From JBFLXR01 sp040757065 (lineage in GTDB: Bacteria > Pseudomonadota > Gammaproteobacteria > Burkholderiales > Gallionellaceae): a stretch of 64,000 nt of DNA. Both the position numbers and the translations under genes were made by a program. The stretch spans positions 1 to 64,000 of the forward strand of contig JBFLXR010000009.1 in the NCBI GenBank assembly GCA_040757065.1, read 5' to 3'. This document shows, one piece after another, positions 34,113 to 42,958 of this stretch. Position 1 is the stretch's first letter; each line of letters begins with the position of its first letter. The notes beneath the pieces are model-generated. The model was given only the letters and a program-made list of their open reading frames with translations. It was not told the DNA's origin and searched no databases.

Positions 34113-34654
34113 GCCTGCTCAGCCTCGTATCGCAATAATTGATAATGCACCTGCCCGGCTTTGCCCTGCCTGACGACCTGCCATCCGGAATCCGGTGTAA
34201 ACGCTTCGCCCGACTCGACATAAACCAAGCCATCCGGCAACAATCTCTGCGGCAGTAACGGCAATAATTTCGGCAATAAGCCTGCCTGAAAAGGCGGGTC
34301 CAGAAAGATCACGTCGTACTTGGCGGTATCCTGCCGCACGCATTCTAGCCCATCTTGCAGGCGCAAGGAAACATTAGAAAACCCTAATGATTTCATGGTT
34401 TCCTGCAAAGCGCGATAAACCGCCCGGTTGCGCTCTACCAGCACAACCTGATCCGCCCCGCGGGAAGCCGCTTCGAAGCCAAGCGCTCCGCTGCCGGCGA
34501 ACAAATCGAGACAGCGCTTGCCGTATAAACTCTGCCCCAGCCAATTAAATAAAGTTTCGCGCACCCGGTCGGATGTCGGCCGCAATCCCTCCGCATCGGG
34601 AAATTCGATCCAGCGGCGGCGATGACTGCCGCCGATAATGCGTACGCGATTTAT
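34109..34654 (-). CDS. rsmD: 16S rRNA m2G966 methyltransferase, apparent AUA start
   Basis: 181 aa if begun at the ATA at 34652-34654. Conserved RsmD sequence runs from there (NRVRIIGGSHRRRWIEFPDA), then GLRPTSDRVRETLFNWL, the SAM loop LDLFAGSGALGFEAASRGA and the catalytic DPPF motif. No ATG, GTG or TTG occurs in frame between a TGA 18 bases upstream and the TTG at 34585, which would delete the conserved first 23 residues. GGGAG lies 7 bases before the ATA, ideal spacing. The ATA overlaps the M16 gene stop (ATAA), so coupling may support the rare start. It methylates G966 in 16S rRNA. Confidence 0.85.
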   Translation of the reverse strand: MNRVRIIGGSHRRRWIEFPDAEGLRPTSDRVRETLFNWLGQSLYGKRCLDLFAGSGALGFEAASRGADQVVLVERNRAVYRALQETMKSLGFSNVSLRLQDGLECVRQDTAKYDVIFLDPPFQAGLLPKLLPLLPQRLLPDGLVYVESGEAFTPDSGWQVVRQGKAGQVHYQLLRYEAEQA

Positions 34655-35976
34655 TTTGCCGCTCCCATCGCCTCAGGCGCACCGACCACGACCGTTGCCA
34701 TCGCATCCGGGTTAACACGCCGCCTGAAGGCCTCCCGCACTTGCCCCACGGTCACCGACCTAACCTTGGACGGAAAATCGTCCAGATAAGTCAGCGGTAG
34801 GCCGTAGAAACCGATCACGCCCAGATAATCGAGAATTTTCTTATTACTGTCGATTCGTAACGGGAAACCGTTAACGATATTCTGCTGGGCAGCCTTCAGC
34901 TCTTTTGCGGTCGGGCCGTCCGCTACAAAACCGCGTAAGGTTTTACGCACTTGCTGCAATGCCTCGTCGGCCTGCTCTTTCTTGGTCTGCAAACCGATCT
35001 GGAACATTCCCGGCTGTTTCATCGGCATAAAATAGCTGTAGACGCTGTACGCCATGCCGCGCTTCTCGCGCACCTCTTCCATCAGACGCGACACAAAACC
35101 GCCACCGCCCAAAATATAGTTACCGACATACAGCACAAAATAATCCGGATCGTTGCGCGCCATGCCCGGTGCGCCGATCAGAATATGGCTTTGCGTTGCC
35201 GGATGCGCAATGCGTTGCTCGGAAGCACGGATCGGCGTTTGCACGGCGGAAATCGGCGCTGCACCCGTCGTTCTCGGCAGTTGCGCCGTCATTTGCTCGG
35301 CAATCCGCTCGGCCTCGCCCCGACTGACATCCCCCATCAGCGCCACGACAGCTTTATCCGCCCCATAATGTTCGCGATAAAACATTTCCAAATCGGCCTT
35401 GGTCAGCTTTTCCACTGTCGCCACTTCGCCGGAAGCGCGCAACGCGTAAGGATGATCGCCGTAAACCGCCCGCGCCAGCGCCCGCTCGGCCAAGGTTTCC
35501 GGTTTGGTATCGGCTTCCTTCAGCAAGGCGGTCACACGCGCCTTTTCGCGGTTCAGCGCCGCTTCCGGGAAGACCGGTTGCTGTACTGCCTTCGCCAGCA
35601 AATCCAACGCCTGTTCGCGCTCGGCGCGGTTGCTTAGCGTACGCAGCGCTACCACGGCCCGGTCCGGCTCGAACTGCCCGCCCAGTTGCGCGCCGACATC
35701 GGCCAGTTTGCGTGCGATTTCATCCTCGCTTAACCCGCCCGCTCCCAAATTCAGCATGTGATGCGTCAGTCCGGCCAAACCCGACTGCGCGGCCGTATCG
35801 TACGCGCTGCCCGCAGCAAAGTTAACCGCCACATCCAGCATCGGCAAATCGTGGTTTTCGACAAAGTACACTTGTGCGCCGGAGGCGCTCTGCCAGTGCT
35901 GAATCACCGGCCCGGCCACCGCCTGCCCGATACTCAGGCAGCAACCCAACAAGATTCCCCACCAATTAGTGCGCAT
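34651..35976 (-). CDS. M16 family protein, catalytically inactive partner
   Basis: 441 aa from ATG 35974-35976, with a signal peptide (NWWGILLGCCLSIGQAVAG) so periplasmic. Two M16 domains. The zinc motif HxxEH is replaced by HHMLN in LAGLTHHMLNLGAGG, and other fold motifs are kept (GPTAKELKAAQQNIVNGF). It matches the non-catalytic subunit of paired M16 peptidases, forming a heterodimer with the upstream product. It overlaps that gene by 11 bases and rsmD by 4. Substrate unknown. Confidence 0.88.
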   Translation of the reverse strand: MRTNWWGILLGCCLSIGQAVAGPVIQHWQSASGAQVYFVENHDLPMLDVAVNFAAGSAYDTAAQSGLAGLTHHMLNLGAGGLSEDEIARKLADVGAQLGGQFEPDRAVVALRTLSNRAEREQALDLLAKAVQQPVFPEAALNREKARVTALLKEADTKPETLAERALARAVYGDHPYALRASGEVATVEKLTKADLEMFYREHYGADKAVVALMGDVSRGEAERIAEQMTAQLPRTTGAAPISAVQTPIRASEQRIAHPATQSHILIGAPGMARNDPDYFVLYVGNYILGGGGFVSRLMEEVREKRGMAYSVYSYFMPMKQPGMFQIGLQTKKEQADEALQQVRKTLRGFVADGPTAKELKAAQQNIVNGFPLRIDSNKKILDYLGVIGFYGLPLTYLDDFPSKVRSVTVGQVREAFRRRVNPDAMATVVVGAPEAMGAAK

Positions 35977-37333
35977 GGAAACCCCCTCCGTTCGCATGTT
36001 TCGGCTTATCGCCCAATGGCTGGGGATCGAGTACCGCCACCGTCAAATTGTCGTCCTTCAACAAATCGCGCGCCACCGCTTGCACCTGCTCCGCCGTAAC
36101 AGCACGCAGTTTTTGCAGCATCAACGGAATATCTTTGTACGACAAACCGCTGCTTTCCATCTGGCCGATTTGCATAGCCTGATAAAATACCGAATCGCGC
36201 TTATACACTTCGCCCGCCTCGACCTGCGCCTTGACCCGCTTCAACTCATCTTCGGTCACCCCTTCGCGCACCAGCAATTGCAACTGCTCACGCAACGCCT
36301 GCTCCAACTCCTGCACGGTTTTACCCTGCGACGGCGTTCCCTCCAGAGTAAATAAGGCCGGGCCGCGCGCAACCGAGTCGTAACCCGCCCCGACCGAGCT
36401 GGCCAGTTGCTGTTCGCGCACCAAGGTTTTATTCAAACGCGCCGATTCGTTGCCGTCGAGAATGCCGGTCAGCACTTCCAGCGCATAGGGTTGCCAATCG
36501 TGCGCAGGATCGCGCAAGGTCGGCACATGATAAGCCATGACCAGTTGCGGCAACTCGGCTGGGGCTTTCACCGCGACCCGTTTCGTTCCGGCCTGCGGCG
36601 GCTCAACAAAGTTGCGACGCGATACCAGCATACGCTTGGGAATCGCACCGTAATAACGTTGCGCAAGCGCAAATACCCTTTTGGCCCGCACATCGCCGGC
36701 GATCACTAACACAGCATTGTTCGGCGCATACCAGTCGCGATACCACGCTTGCGCATCCTTGTAAGTCATCGCCTCCAGGTCGCTCATCCAGCCAATTACC
36801 GGATGATGATAGGGGTGTTCCTGATACGCCGCAGCCATTAGCTTTTCTGCCAACAAACCGTGCGGCTCGTCGTCGGTACGCCAGCGACGCTCTTCCATCA
36901 CCACTTTAATTTCTTTGGAAAACTCCGCCTCGCTCAGCTTCAGATTGTGCATGCGATCGGCTTCCAAACGCATTGCCAGCGGCAGTTTGGATTTATGCAG
37001 CTGCTGAAAATAGGCTGTGTAATCGTTGCTGGTGAAGGCATTCTCGCGTCCGCCGGCAGCGGCGATGCGCCGGGAAAACTCGCCGGCCGGCACTGTCCTC
37101 GTACCTTTGAACATCATGTGTTCCAACACATGCGCCACCCCGGTCGTACCGCTGCGTTCGTCCATACTGCCAGCGCGGTACCAGATTTGCTGCACCACCA
37201 CCGGCGCGCGGTGATCTTCTTTTACGATCACCCTCAATCCGTTCGACAGCGTCCGCTCATACACCTCCGCCGAGGCCGACCACGCCAGACATCCCAGCGC
37301 CACTGCCAAGAATTTCACTGCCCATGCTTGCAT
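35966..37333 (-). CDS. M16 zinc metallopeptidase, active subunit
   Basis: 455 aa from ATG 37331-37333, with signal peptide QAWAVKFLAVALGCLAWSASA. It has the inverted zinc motif HVLEH in TTGVAHVLEHMMFKGT and the distal Glu in the LEADRM-to-EFSKEIKVVMEERR segment. It is a periplasmic insulinase-like peptidase that works with the inactive partner encoded next. The longer frame to 37417 has a Cys-rich extension unlike the family. Divergent from ftsY across 107 bases. Confidence 0.9.
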   Translation of the reverse strand: MQAWAVKFLAVALGCLAWSASAEVYERTLSNGLRVIVKEDHRAPVVVQQIWYRAGSMDERSGTTGVAHVLEHMMFKGTRTVPAGEFSRRIAAAGGRENAFTSNDYTAYFQQLHKSKLPLAMRLEADRMHNLKLSEAEFSKEIKVVMEERRWRTDDEPHGLLAEKLMAAAYQEHPYHHPVIGWMSDLEAMTYKDAQAWYRDWYAPNNAVLVIAGDVRAKRVFALAQRYYGAIPKRMLVSRRNFVEPPQAGTKRVAVKAPAELPQLVMAYHVPTLRDPAHDWQPYALEVLTGILDGNESARLNKTLVREQQLASSVGAGYDSVARGPALFTLEGTPSQGKTVQELEQALREQLQLLVREGVTEDELKRVKAQVEAGEVYKRDSVFYQAMQIGQMESSGLSYKDIPLMLQKLRAVTAEQVQAVARDLLKDDNLTVAVLDPQPLGDKPKHANGGGFHAH

Positions 37334-37440
37334 ATGCCTAGCCCAACTCTTCCAATCAGAATAAAATACATCCCTGCGCGCACAAGCGCAGCAGGCGCGC
37401 ATTATGCGCCATTTCAACCTCTTTGGTCACCACTCCGGTT

Positions 37441-38412
37441 ATGTTTAGCTTTTTCAAAAAATCCAGCGAACCCGCCGAGGCAAGCGCCGAGCAACCTGCG
37501 CCATCCGGCGGTTGGCTCGCCAAGCTAAAGGCCGGACTATCGCGTACCGGCAACCAGATCTCCGACCTATTCAGCCGCGGCGGCAAGATCGACGACGATC
37601 TGTACGAAGAACTGGAAACCATTCTGATCACCTCCGATGTCGGCATGGATGCCACGCAAGCCCTGATGGCCGACTTGCGACGCCGCGTACGCGAACAAAA
37701 ACTGACAGAAGCCGAGCAAATGCGACAGGCGCTGGGCGAGTGTCTGCTCAAGCTATTGCAGCCTCTGGCGCAACCGCTCGACACCAGCGGCAAACATCCC
37801 TTCGTCATTATGATTGCCGGAGTGAACGGTGTCGGCAAAACCACCTCCATCGGCAAATTGGCGAAGCATTTCCAGAACCGAGGACTTTCGGTACTACTGG
37901 CGGCAGGCGACACCTTTCGCGCAGCGGCTCGGGAGCAGTTACAGGAGTGGGGCGCGCGCAACAACGTCACCGTCATCGCGCAGCAAAGCGGTGATGCTGC
38001 CGCCGTGATTTTCGATGCTGTTCAAGCCGCTCAGGCCCGCAATATCGATGTCGTGATTGCCGACACGGCCGGACGCCTCACGACGCAAGCTCACCTGATG
38101 GAGGAAATCAAAAAGGTTAAGCGCGTCATTGCCAAAGTGCTGCCGGACGCCCCGCACGAAGTGATGCTGGTGCTGGATGCCAATACCGGCCAGAATGCGC
38201 TAAGCCAGGTCAAAGCGTTTGACGATGCACTGGGACTGACTGGCCTGATCCTGACCAAGCTGGACGGCACTGCCAAGGGCGGCGTCATCGCCGCCATCGC
38301 TAAGGCCCATCCGGTTCCGGTTCGCTTTATCGGCGTTGGGGAAGGCCTCGACGACTTGCGCCCCTTCGTTGCCGAAGACTTTGTGCAGGCATTACTCGGA
38401 CTCGACGCATGA
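37441..38412 (+). CDS. ftsY: Signal recognition particle receptor FtsY
   Basis: 323 aa from ATG 37441 (MFSFFKKSSEPAEASAEQPA), short acidic A-domain, then the NG domain. G1 is GVNGVGKTTSIGKLAKHF, followed by AAGDTFRAAAREQL, DTAGRL and TKLDGTAKGG. It docks SRP-ribosome complexes at the membrane. It overlaps ftsE (ATGA), and ftsYEX-rpoH is the standard proteobacterial order. A frame from 37423 adds six residues; ATG 37441 fits the family better. Confidence 0.96.
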   Translation: MFSFFKKSSEPAEASAEQPAPSGGWLAKLKAGLSRTGNQISDLFSRGGKIDDDLYEELETILITSDVGMDATQALMADLRRRVREQKLTEAEQMRQALGECLLKLLQPLAQPLDTSGKHPFVIMIAGVNGVGKTTSIGKLAKHFQNRGLSVLLAAGDTFRAAAREQLQEWGARNNVTVIAQQSGDAAAVIFDAVQAAQARNIDVVIADTAGRLTTQAHLMEEIKKVKRVIAKVLPDAPHEVMLVLDANTGQNALSQVKAFDDALGLTGLILTKLDGTAKGGVIAAIAKAHPVPVRFIGVGEGLDDLRPFVAEDFVQALLGLDA

Positions 38413-39062
38413 TCCGCTTCAATCAGGTCACTAAACGCTACCCCGGCGGGCACGAGGCTTTACGCGGGATTTCCTTCGAAATCGGTGAAGGTGAAATGGT
38501 GTACCTGACCGGACACTCCGGCGCGGGGAAAAGCACCCTCCTGAAAATGATTCCTGCCATCGAGCGCCCTACTGCCGGCAGCGTACTGGTTAAAAATCAA
38601 AATGTCAGCGCGCTGAAATCCGCCGCTTTACCCTATTTGCGCCGCAATCTCGGCCTGATTTTTCAGGATCACAAATTATTGTTTGACCGCAGCGCACTGG
38701 ATAACGTACTGCTGCCTTTGCAAATTTGCGGCTTCGACCACCGTGAAAGCGCCAAACGCGCCCGTGCTGCACTCGACAAAGTCGGCCTCTTGAAGAAAGA
38801 GCGCATGAACCCGGTCGCGCTCTCCGGCGGTGAACAGCAACGCCTGTGTATTGCGCGCGCCATCGTCAACCGTCCCGCCATTCTGCTGGCGGACGAGCCG
38901 ACCGGCAATCTGGACGCCGAATACGCCGATCAGATTATGGCGATTTTCAAATCGTTTCATCAGGTCGGGGTGACCTTACTGATTTCCACCCACGACGAGC
39001 ATGTGCTGCAACAATTTCCCGCACGCAGGCTAGAGCTAAAAGACGGAGTGTTGCAACCATGA
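38409..39062 (+). CDS. ftsE: Cell division ATP-binding protein FtsE
   Basis: 217 aa ABC ATPase with Walker A GHSGAGKSTLLK, signature LSGGEQQRLCIARAIV, Walker B ILLADEPTGNLD and switch His in STHDEHVL. With FtsX it activates periplasmic peptidoglycan hydrolases at the septum. Coupled to both neighbours by ATGA. Confidence 0.96.
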   Translation: MIRFNQVTKRYPGGHEALRGISFEIGEGEMVYLTGHSGAGKSTLLKMIPAIERPTAGSVLVKNQNVSALKSAALPYLRRNLGLIFQDHKLLFDRSALDNVLLPLQICGFDHRESAKRARAALDKVGLLKKERMNPVALSGGEQQRLCIARAIVNRPAILLADEPTGNLDAEYADQIMAIFKSFHQVGVTLLISTHDEHVLQQFPARRLELKDGVLQP

Positions 39063-39967
39063 TGACCGGTCTGATCCAGCACGTCACCATGCTACGCGCT
39101 GCCTTGCGGCGCCTGACAGCCGCGCCGCTGTCCGCCCTGCTCAGCATCTTATCCATTGGCATTGCGCTCAGCCTGCCCGCCGGGATGTATGCGCTGCTGC
39201 AAAGCTCCGAATCGCTTGTTGGGCAGTTCGCCTCCGCCCCGCAGTTGAGCGTATTTCTTGCGCCGGGCATTGACCGCGACGAGAGCGCCAAGCTGCGCAC
39301 CAGATTGCTTCAACACCCCCAAATTGCCCATGCGGACTTTATTCCCCGCGAAAAAGCACTGGAACAGATGAAAGATTCCTCCGGCATGCGCGATCTGATC
39401 GAGGGGTTGCCGCACAATCCCCTGCCCGATGCTTTCGTTTTGCAACCCAAACGCACCGATGCCGCTGCGCTGGAAAAGCTGCGCGACGAACTGCAAAAAT
39501 GGCCGAAGGTCGAACACGTGCAACTAGATGCCGACTGGACGCACAAATTGCAAGCCATGCTCGCCGTCGCGCGAACTGTCGTACTACTGGTCGCCGTTTT
39601 ACTGGGCATCGCGTTGATTGCAGTCACATTCAACACGATCCGCCTGCAAATCCTGACCAAGCGCGATGAAATCGATGTTGCGCGTCTTTTCGGCGCAACC
39701 AATGCCTTTATCCGGCGGCCGTTCCTCTATTTCGGTCTGTTGCAAGGCTTATTCGGCGGATTGGCAGCCTGGCTGATCGTGAGCGGCGGACTGCACTTCT
39801 TAAACGATGCACTGATTGCTTTAACCAGCTTATATGCCAGCGATTTCCGGCTTAGCCCCTTGTCTTTCTACGACAGCCTGCTACTATTATCCACATCTGC
39901 CGCGCTCGGCTGGCTTGGCGCATGGCTTTCCGTATTCCAGCATCTCAGAAAAACCGATTTGCATTAA
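39059..39967 (+). CDS. ftsX: Cell division protein FtsX
   Basis: 302 aa from ATG 39059-39061 (MMTGLIQHVTML). Four TM helices: near 25-45 (LLSILSIGIALSLPAG), then a periplasmic domain of about 120 residues, and three helices after residue 170 (TVVLLVAVLLGIALIAVTF, FLYFGLLQGLFGGLAAWLI and SLLLLSTSAALGWLGAWL). Permease-like partner of FtsE. The gene ends 13 bases before the CIRCE operator of rpoH. Confidence 0.93.
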   Translation: MMTGLIQHVTMLRAALRRLTAAPLSALLSILSIGIALSLPAGMYALLQSSESLVGQFASAPQLSVFLAPGIDRDESAKLRTRLLQHPQIAHADFIPREKALEQMKDSSGMRDLIEGLPHNPLPDAFVLQPKRTDAAALEKLRDELQKWPKVEHVQLDADWTHKLQAMLAVARTVVLLVAVLLGIALIAVTFNTIRLQILTKRDEIDVARLFGATNAFIRRPFLYFGLLQGLFGGLAAWLIVSGGLHFLNDALIALTSLYASDFRLSPLSFYDSLLLLSTSAALGWLGAWLSVFQHLRKTDLH

Positions 39968-39980
39968 ACTTCCGCCCGAT

Positions 39981-40007
39981 TTGGCACTCTAATTACAAGA
40001 GTGCTAA
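39981..40007 (+). promoter_or_regulatory. CIRCE operator (HrcA site) upstream of rpoH
   Basis: TTGGCACTC (39981-39989), nine spacer bases, then GAGTGCTAA (39999-40007). The CIRCE consensus is TTAGCACTC-N9-GAGTGCTAA, so only one position differs. It also contains a plausible promoter, TTGGCA and TAATAT (40005-40010) 18 bases apart, so HrcA binding would block rpoH transcription. ATG of rpoH is 24 bases downstream. Confidence 0.9.
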
Positions 40008-40031
40008 TATACACGCAGGAGGATTGCATTG

Positions 40032-40883
40032 ATGAATTATTCTGTTTCTTTTCCTGTTCCGGCAACTGGCAGTCTGGAAAACTATATCCAGGCAGTCAAC
40101 CGCATCCCGGTATTATCGAAGGAGGAAGAACAGCAACTGGCACAACGCTACCGCCGCGACAACGACCTTGGTGCCGCACGCGGGTTGGTGTTGTCTCACT
40201 TGCGCGTAGTCGTCAGCGTCGCGCGCGGCTATTCGGGCTACGGCCTGCCGCAAGCCGATCTGATACAGGAAGGCAATGTCGGCCTGATGAAAGCGGTCAA
40301 GCGTTTCGACCCGGATCGCGGCGTTCGCTTGGTTTCGTTTGCTTTGCACTGGATCCGCGCCGAAATCCACGAATACATTCTCCGCAATTGGCGACTGGTC
40401 AAAATTGCAACGACGAAAGCGCAGCGTAAACTGTTTTTCAATCTGCGCAGCATGAAGCAGGGTCTGGAAACGCTCTCGCCGCACGATGTCGCAGAAATCG
40501 CCAAGGAACTGAACGTTAGCGAGCGCGATGTCGTAGAAATGGAGACGCGCTTTTCCGGTCACGACATGCCGCTGGAACCGAGCGCCGACGATGAAGAGTC
40601 CGCATACGCACCGATTTCTTATCTGAGCAACGCTGAAGACGAACCCTCCCAGGTCTTAGAGTCGGCAGAGTGGGAAGAACGCCGAACTGAAGGCTTGCAG
40701 CAAGCGCTCGCCGCGCTGGACGAACGCAGCCGCCGAATTATTCAGGCGCGCTGGCTACAGGAAGGCGAGACAGCCACGTTGCATGAGCTGGCAGCGGAAT
40801 TCAATGTCTCTGCAGAACGCATACGCCAGATCGAGCAAAAGGCGTTGAGCAAAATGCAGGCTCTGATTGCACCTCCGCAATAG
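40032..40883 (+). CDS. rpoH: RNA polymerase heat-shock sigma factor RpoH
   Basis: 283 aa from ATG 40032, with AGGAGG 9 bases upstream. Sigma-70 family: region 1.2/2 from SLENYIQAVNRIPVLSKEEE, the RpoH box region with the core motif GYGLPQADLIQEGNVGLMKAVKRF, region 2.4 VSFALHWIRAEIHEYILRNW, and region 4 HTH LAAEFNVSAERIRQIEQKAL. Sigma-32 directs heat-shock transcription. The CIRCE operator in its promoter would put it under HrcA. The upstream TTG at 40029 is unlikely to be the start. Confidence 0.96.
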   Translation: MNYSVSFPVPATGSLENYIQAVNRIPVLSKEEEQQLAQRYRRDNDLGAARGLVLSHLRVVVSVARGYSGYGLPQADLIQEGNVGLMKAVKRFDPDRGVRLVSFALHWIRAEIHEYILRNWRLVKIATTKAQRKLFFNLRSMKQGLETLSPHDVAEIAKELNVSERDVVEMETRFSGHDMPLEPSADDEESAYAPISYLSNAEDEPSQVLESAEWEERRTEGLQQALAALDERSRRIIQARWLQEGETATLHELAAEFNVSAERIRQIEQKALSKMQALIAPPQ

Positions 40884-40910
40884 GTTTCGACTGTATTACC
40901 GTCTCTAATA

Positions 40911-40936
40911 AAAAAGGCCGCATAAGCGGCCTTTTT
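40911..40936. terminator. Bidirectional terminator between rpoH and sspB
   Basis: AAAAAGGCCGC (40911-40921), a 4-base loop, then GCGGCCTTTTT (40926-40936). A perfect 11-bp stem with A- and T-tracts on both sides, between convergent genes, touching the sspB stop codon. Confidence 0.9.
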
Positions 40937-41328
40937 TATTTTACTACTCTCAATTTGGGCTTGTTCGGCTGCGGCGGCTCCGGCTCGGTCGGCGGCTCCA
41001 CGCCTATCGGTAGAGATTCCTCTGCCTGAAACACCAAACCTTGCCCGGTTTCTTTGGCAAAAATGCCAATTACAGCCGCCACCGGCACAATCAAATCAAA
41101 CGGCACGCCGCCGAAGCGACCGCTGCACGTAATTTCCAAATTGCCCATCTGCAATCCACGCACCGCCGCCCCGCTCAAGTTCAGCACAATTTCGCCGTCC
41201 TTCACGTATGCCATCGGCACATGGGTATTACTATCCACCTTCACCGCCAGATACGGCGTCAATCCGCAATCCGAACACCAATCGTAAATAGCGCGAATCA
41301 AATACGGCTTGGTGGAAACCTGACTCAC
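40936..41328 (-). CDS. sspB: ClpXP protease specificity-enhancing factor
   Basis: 130 aa with the SspB fold: TKPYLIRAIYDWCSDCGLTPYLAVKVDS, VLNLSGAAVRGLQMGNLEITCSGRFGG and PVAAVIGIFAKETGQGLVF. The acidic/basic C-terminal tail ends in PKLRVVK, the ClpX-binding peptide. It delivers ssrA-tagged proteins to ClpXP. The GTG start overlaps the sspA stop (GTGA). Confidence 0.94.
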   Translation of the reverse strand: MSQVSTKPYLIRAIYDWCSDCGLTPYLAVKVDSNTHVPMAYVKDGEIVLNLSGAAVRGLQMGNLEITCSGRFGGVPFDLIVPVAAVIGIFAKETGQGLVFQAEESLPIGVEPPTEPEPPQPNKPKLRVVK

Positions 41329-41924
41329 TTACGCATCGCCTTTTCAGCCGGCGTCATTGCCTCGATGTAGGCCGGCCGCGAAAACAAGCGTTCGGCGTAT
41401 TTCATCAGCGGAGCTGCATCCTTGCCCAACTGAATGCCGTAATGCTCCAACCGCCACAGCAGCGGGGCAATCGCCACGTCCAGCATAGAAAAGTCATCGC
41501 CCAGCATATGTTTTTGCTTAGCGAAAACCGGTGCGATTTGCGTCAGATTGTCGCGGATCGCCTGGCGCGCCTTGTCCGCTGCCTTTTGCACGCCGCTCTC
41601 GATCGCTTCGATATGCGAGAACAACTCATTCTCGAAACGGTGCAGGAACAGGCGCGCGCGGGCGCGCATGACCGGATCGGCCGGCATCAGTTGCGGATGA
41701 GGGAAGCGCTCATCAATGTATTCGTTGATGATATTGGCCTCATACAGAATGAGGTCGCGCTCCACCAGCACCGGCACACGGTTGTATGGATTAATTACTG
41801 CGATATCTTCGGGTTTATTGAAAACATCGACATCCACGATCTGGAAATCCATGCCCTTTTCGTACAGCACAAAGCGGCAGCGATGGCTGTACGGGCAAGT
41901 TGTTCCAGAATAAAGCGTCATCAT
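41325..41924 (-). CDS. sspA: Stringent starvation protein A (GST fold)
   Basis: 199 aa glutathione-transferase-like protein: TLYSGTTCPYSHRCRFVLYEKGM, then INPYNRVPVLVERDLILYEANIINEYIDERFPHPQLMP, with the all-helical C-terminal domain after residue 90. SspA binds RNA polymerase and regulates stationary-phase genes. In other betaproteobacteria it follows petC; here it follows actF by 8 bases. Two ATGs in tandem at the start. Confidence 0.93.
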   Translation of the reverse strand: MMTLYSGTTCPYSHRCRFVLYEKGMDFQIVDVDVFNKPEDIAVINPYNRVPVLVERDLILYEANIINEYIDERFPHPQLMPADPVMRARARLFLHRFENELFSHIEAIESGVQKAADKARQAIRDNLTQIAPVFAKQKHMLGDDFSMLDVAIAPLLWRLEHYGIQLGKDAAPLMKYAERLFSRPAYIEAMTPAEKAMRK

Positions 41925-41932
41925 AGTACGGC

Positions 41933-42946
41933 TTATCCCTTAATCAGATGGTTGCGGCGCATCGCGTTGCGAACCAGCACGAAACCGATACCGGCGACGA
42001 CTGCTGTGACGCCGATGAAGGCGACGACAGGTACCGCGCCGTTGGCATCCACACCGGCTACCCACACGAAGCGCTCGAAAATGGTCCCGATAACGATACC
42101 GGCTGCCACACCAACGATCACTTGCGGATTATGGCGCGGACCGGGGAAGCAGAAGGTTACGAACGGAATCACGAATTTCAGCACAATGACAGACCACCAG
42201 AAGAAGCCATAGTTCCCGTCTTGCATGCCGAACACGCGCACCGTTTCATCCGGCAGGTTGCCGTACCAAATGGTCAGATACTGCGCGAAGAAGGTATACA
42301 CCCACAGCAGCGTAAAGGCCAGCAGCATTTGCGCAATGTAGTTGTAAATGTACTCTTTCACTTGGGTGACCAGCTTGTCGCGAGTATTCAGGATGTAAAT
42401 CCAGATCACCATGAACGCCAGGAACATGTCGAAGTTGCTGACGATGGTCTGCATCCCGTAAATTGCACTGTGCCAGGAGGGGACCAGCGTCATTTCGAAG
42501 TCCCATGCCACCATGGTGCCGTACAGCACGTAGAAGAACGGGATCCATGTCGCAATGTCGTGGAAACGTTCGCGGTCTTCTTCGCTGCGTTCACTCACTT
42601 CCTGACGCTTGATGAAAACCCAGCACAGTGCCATCACCACGACCATGCCGATGATTTCTCGCGCGGCCAGCAGCGGCAGGGTATACCACCCCGGCATATG
42701 CACGTTTTCGCCGTGACTGGTGTGACCAATCCACGGGAATGTATGCTCACCGCCTGCCAGCAGAATCAGCAGCAATACGAATGCCAGCGGGAACAGGGCG
42801 AACAGGCTCACGGAGAGCTGACGCACTTCGTAACGCCACTTGGCATTTACCAGATACAGCACGGAACACAATGCGACACCGCTCAGCGCGAGGTACAGCA
42901 CGACCAGAAAGTTGACGGACAAAACCGACCAGTTGCTATAAGACAT
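41933..42946 (-). CDS. actF: Alternative complex III membrane subunit ActF
   Basis: 337 aa polytopic membrane protein with about nine or ten TM helices, for example VLYLALSGVALCSVLYLV near 15-32, FALFPLAFVLLLILLAGG and FVIPFVTFCFPGPRHNPQVI. It resembles ActF, the quinol-binding-side partner of ActC in the ACIII complex, and lacks haem or cluster motifs. ACIII oxidises menaquinol or ubiquinol and reduces cytochrome c or an oxidase directly. Last gene of the act operon, 12 bases after actE. Confidence 0.9.
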   Translation of the reverse strand: MSYSNWSVLSVNFLVVLYLALSGVALCSVLYLVNAKWRYEVRQLSVSLFALFPLAFVLLLILLAGGEHTFPWIGHTSHGENVHMPGWYTLPLLAAREIIGMVVVMALCWVFIKRQEVSERSEEDRERFHDIATWIPFFYVLYGTMVAWDFEMTLVPSWHSAIYGMQTIVSNFDMFLAFMVIWIYILNTRDKLVTQVKEYIYNYIAQMLLAFTLLWVYTFFAQYLTIWYGNLPDETVRVFGMQDGNYGFFWWSVIVLKFVIPFVTFCFPGPRHNPQVIVGVAAGIVIGTIFERFVWVAGVDANGAVPVVAFIGVTAVVAGIGFVLVRNAMRRNHLIKG

Positions 42947-42958
42947 CTTGCTCCCCCC

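Noticed and set aside
34651..35976. Broken M16 peptidase because the zinc motif is missing
   Set aside because: Loss of HxxEH in one member of paired M16 genes is normal for the non-catalytic subunit, and the frame is intact.
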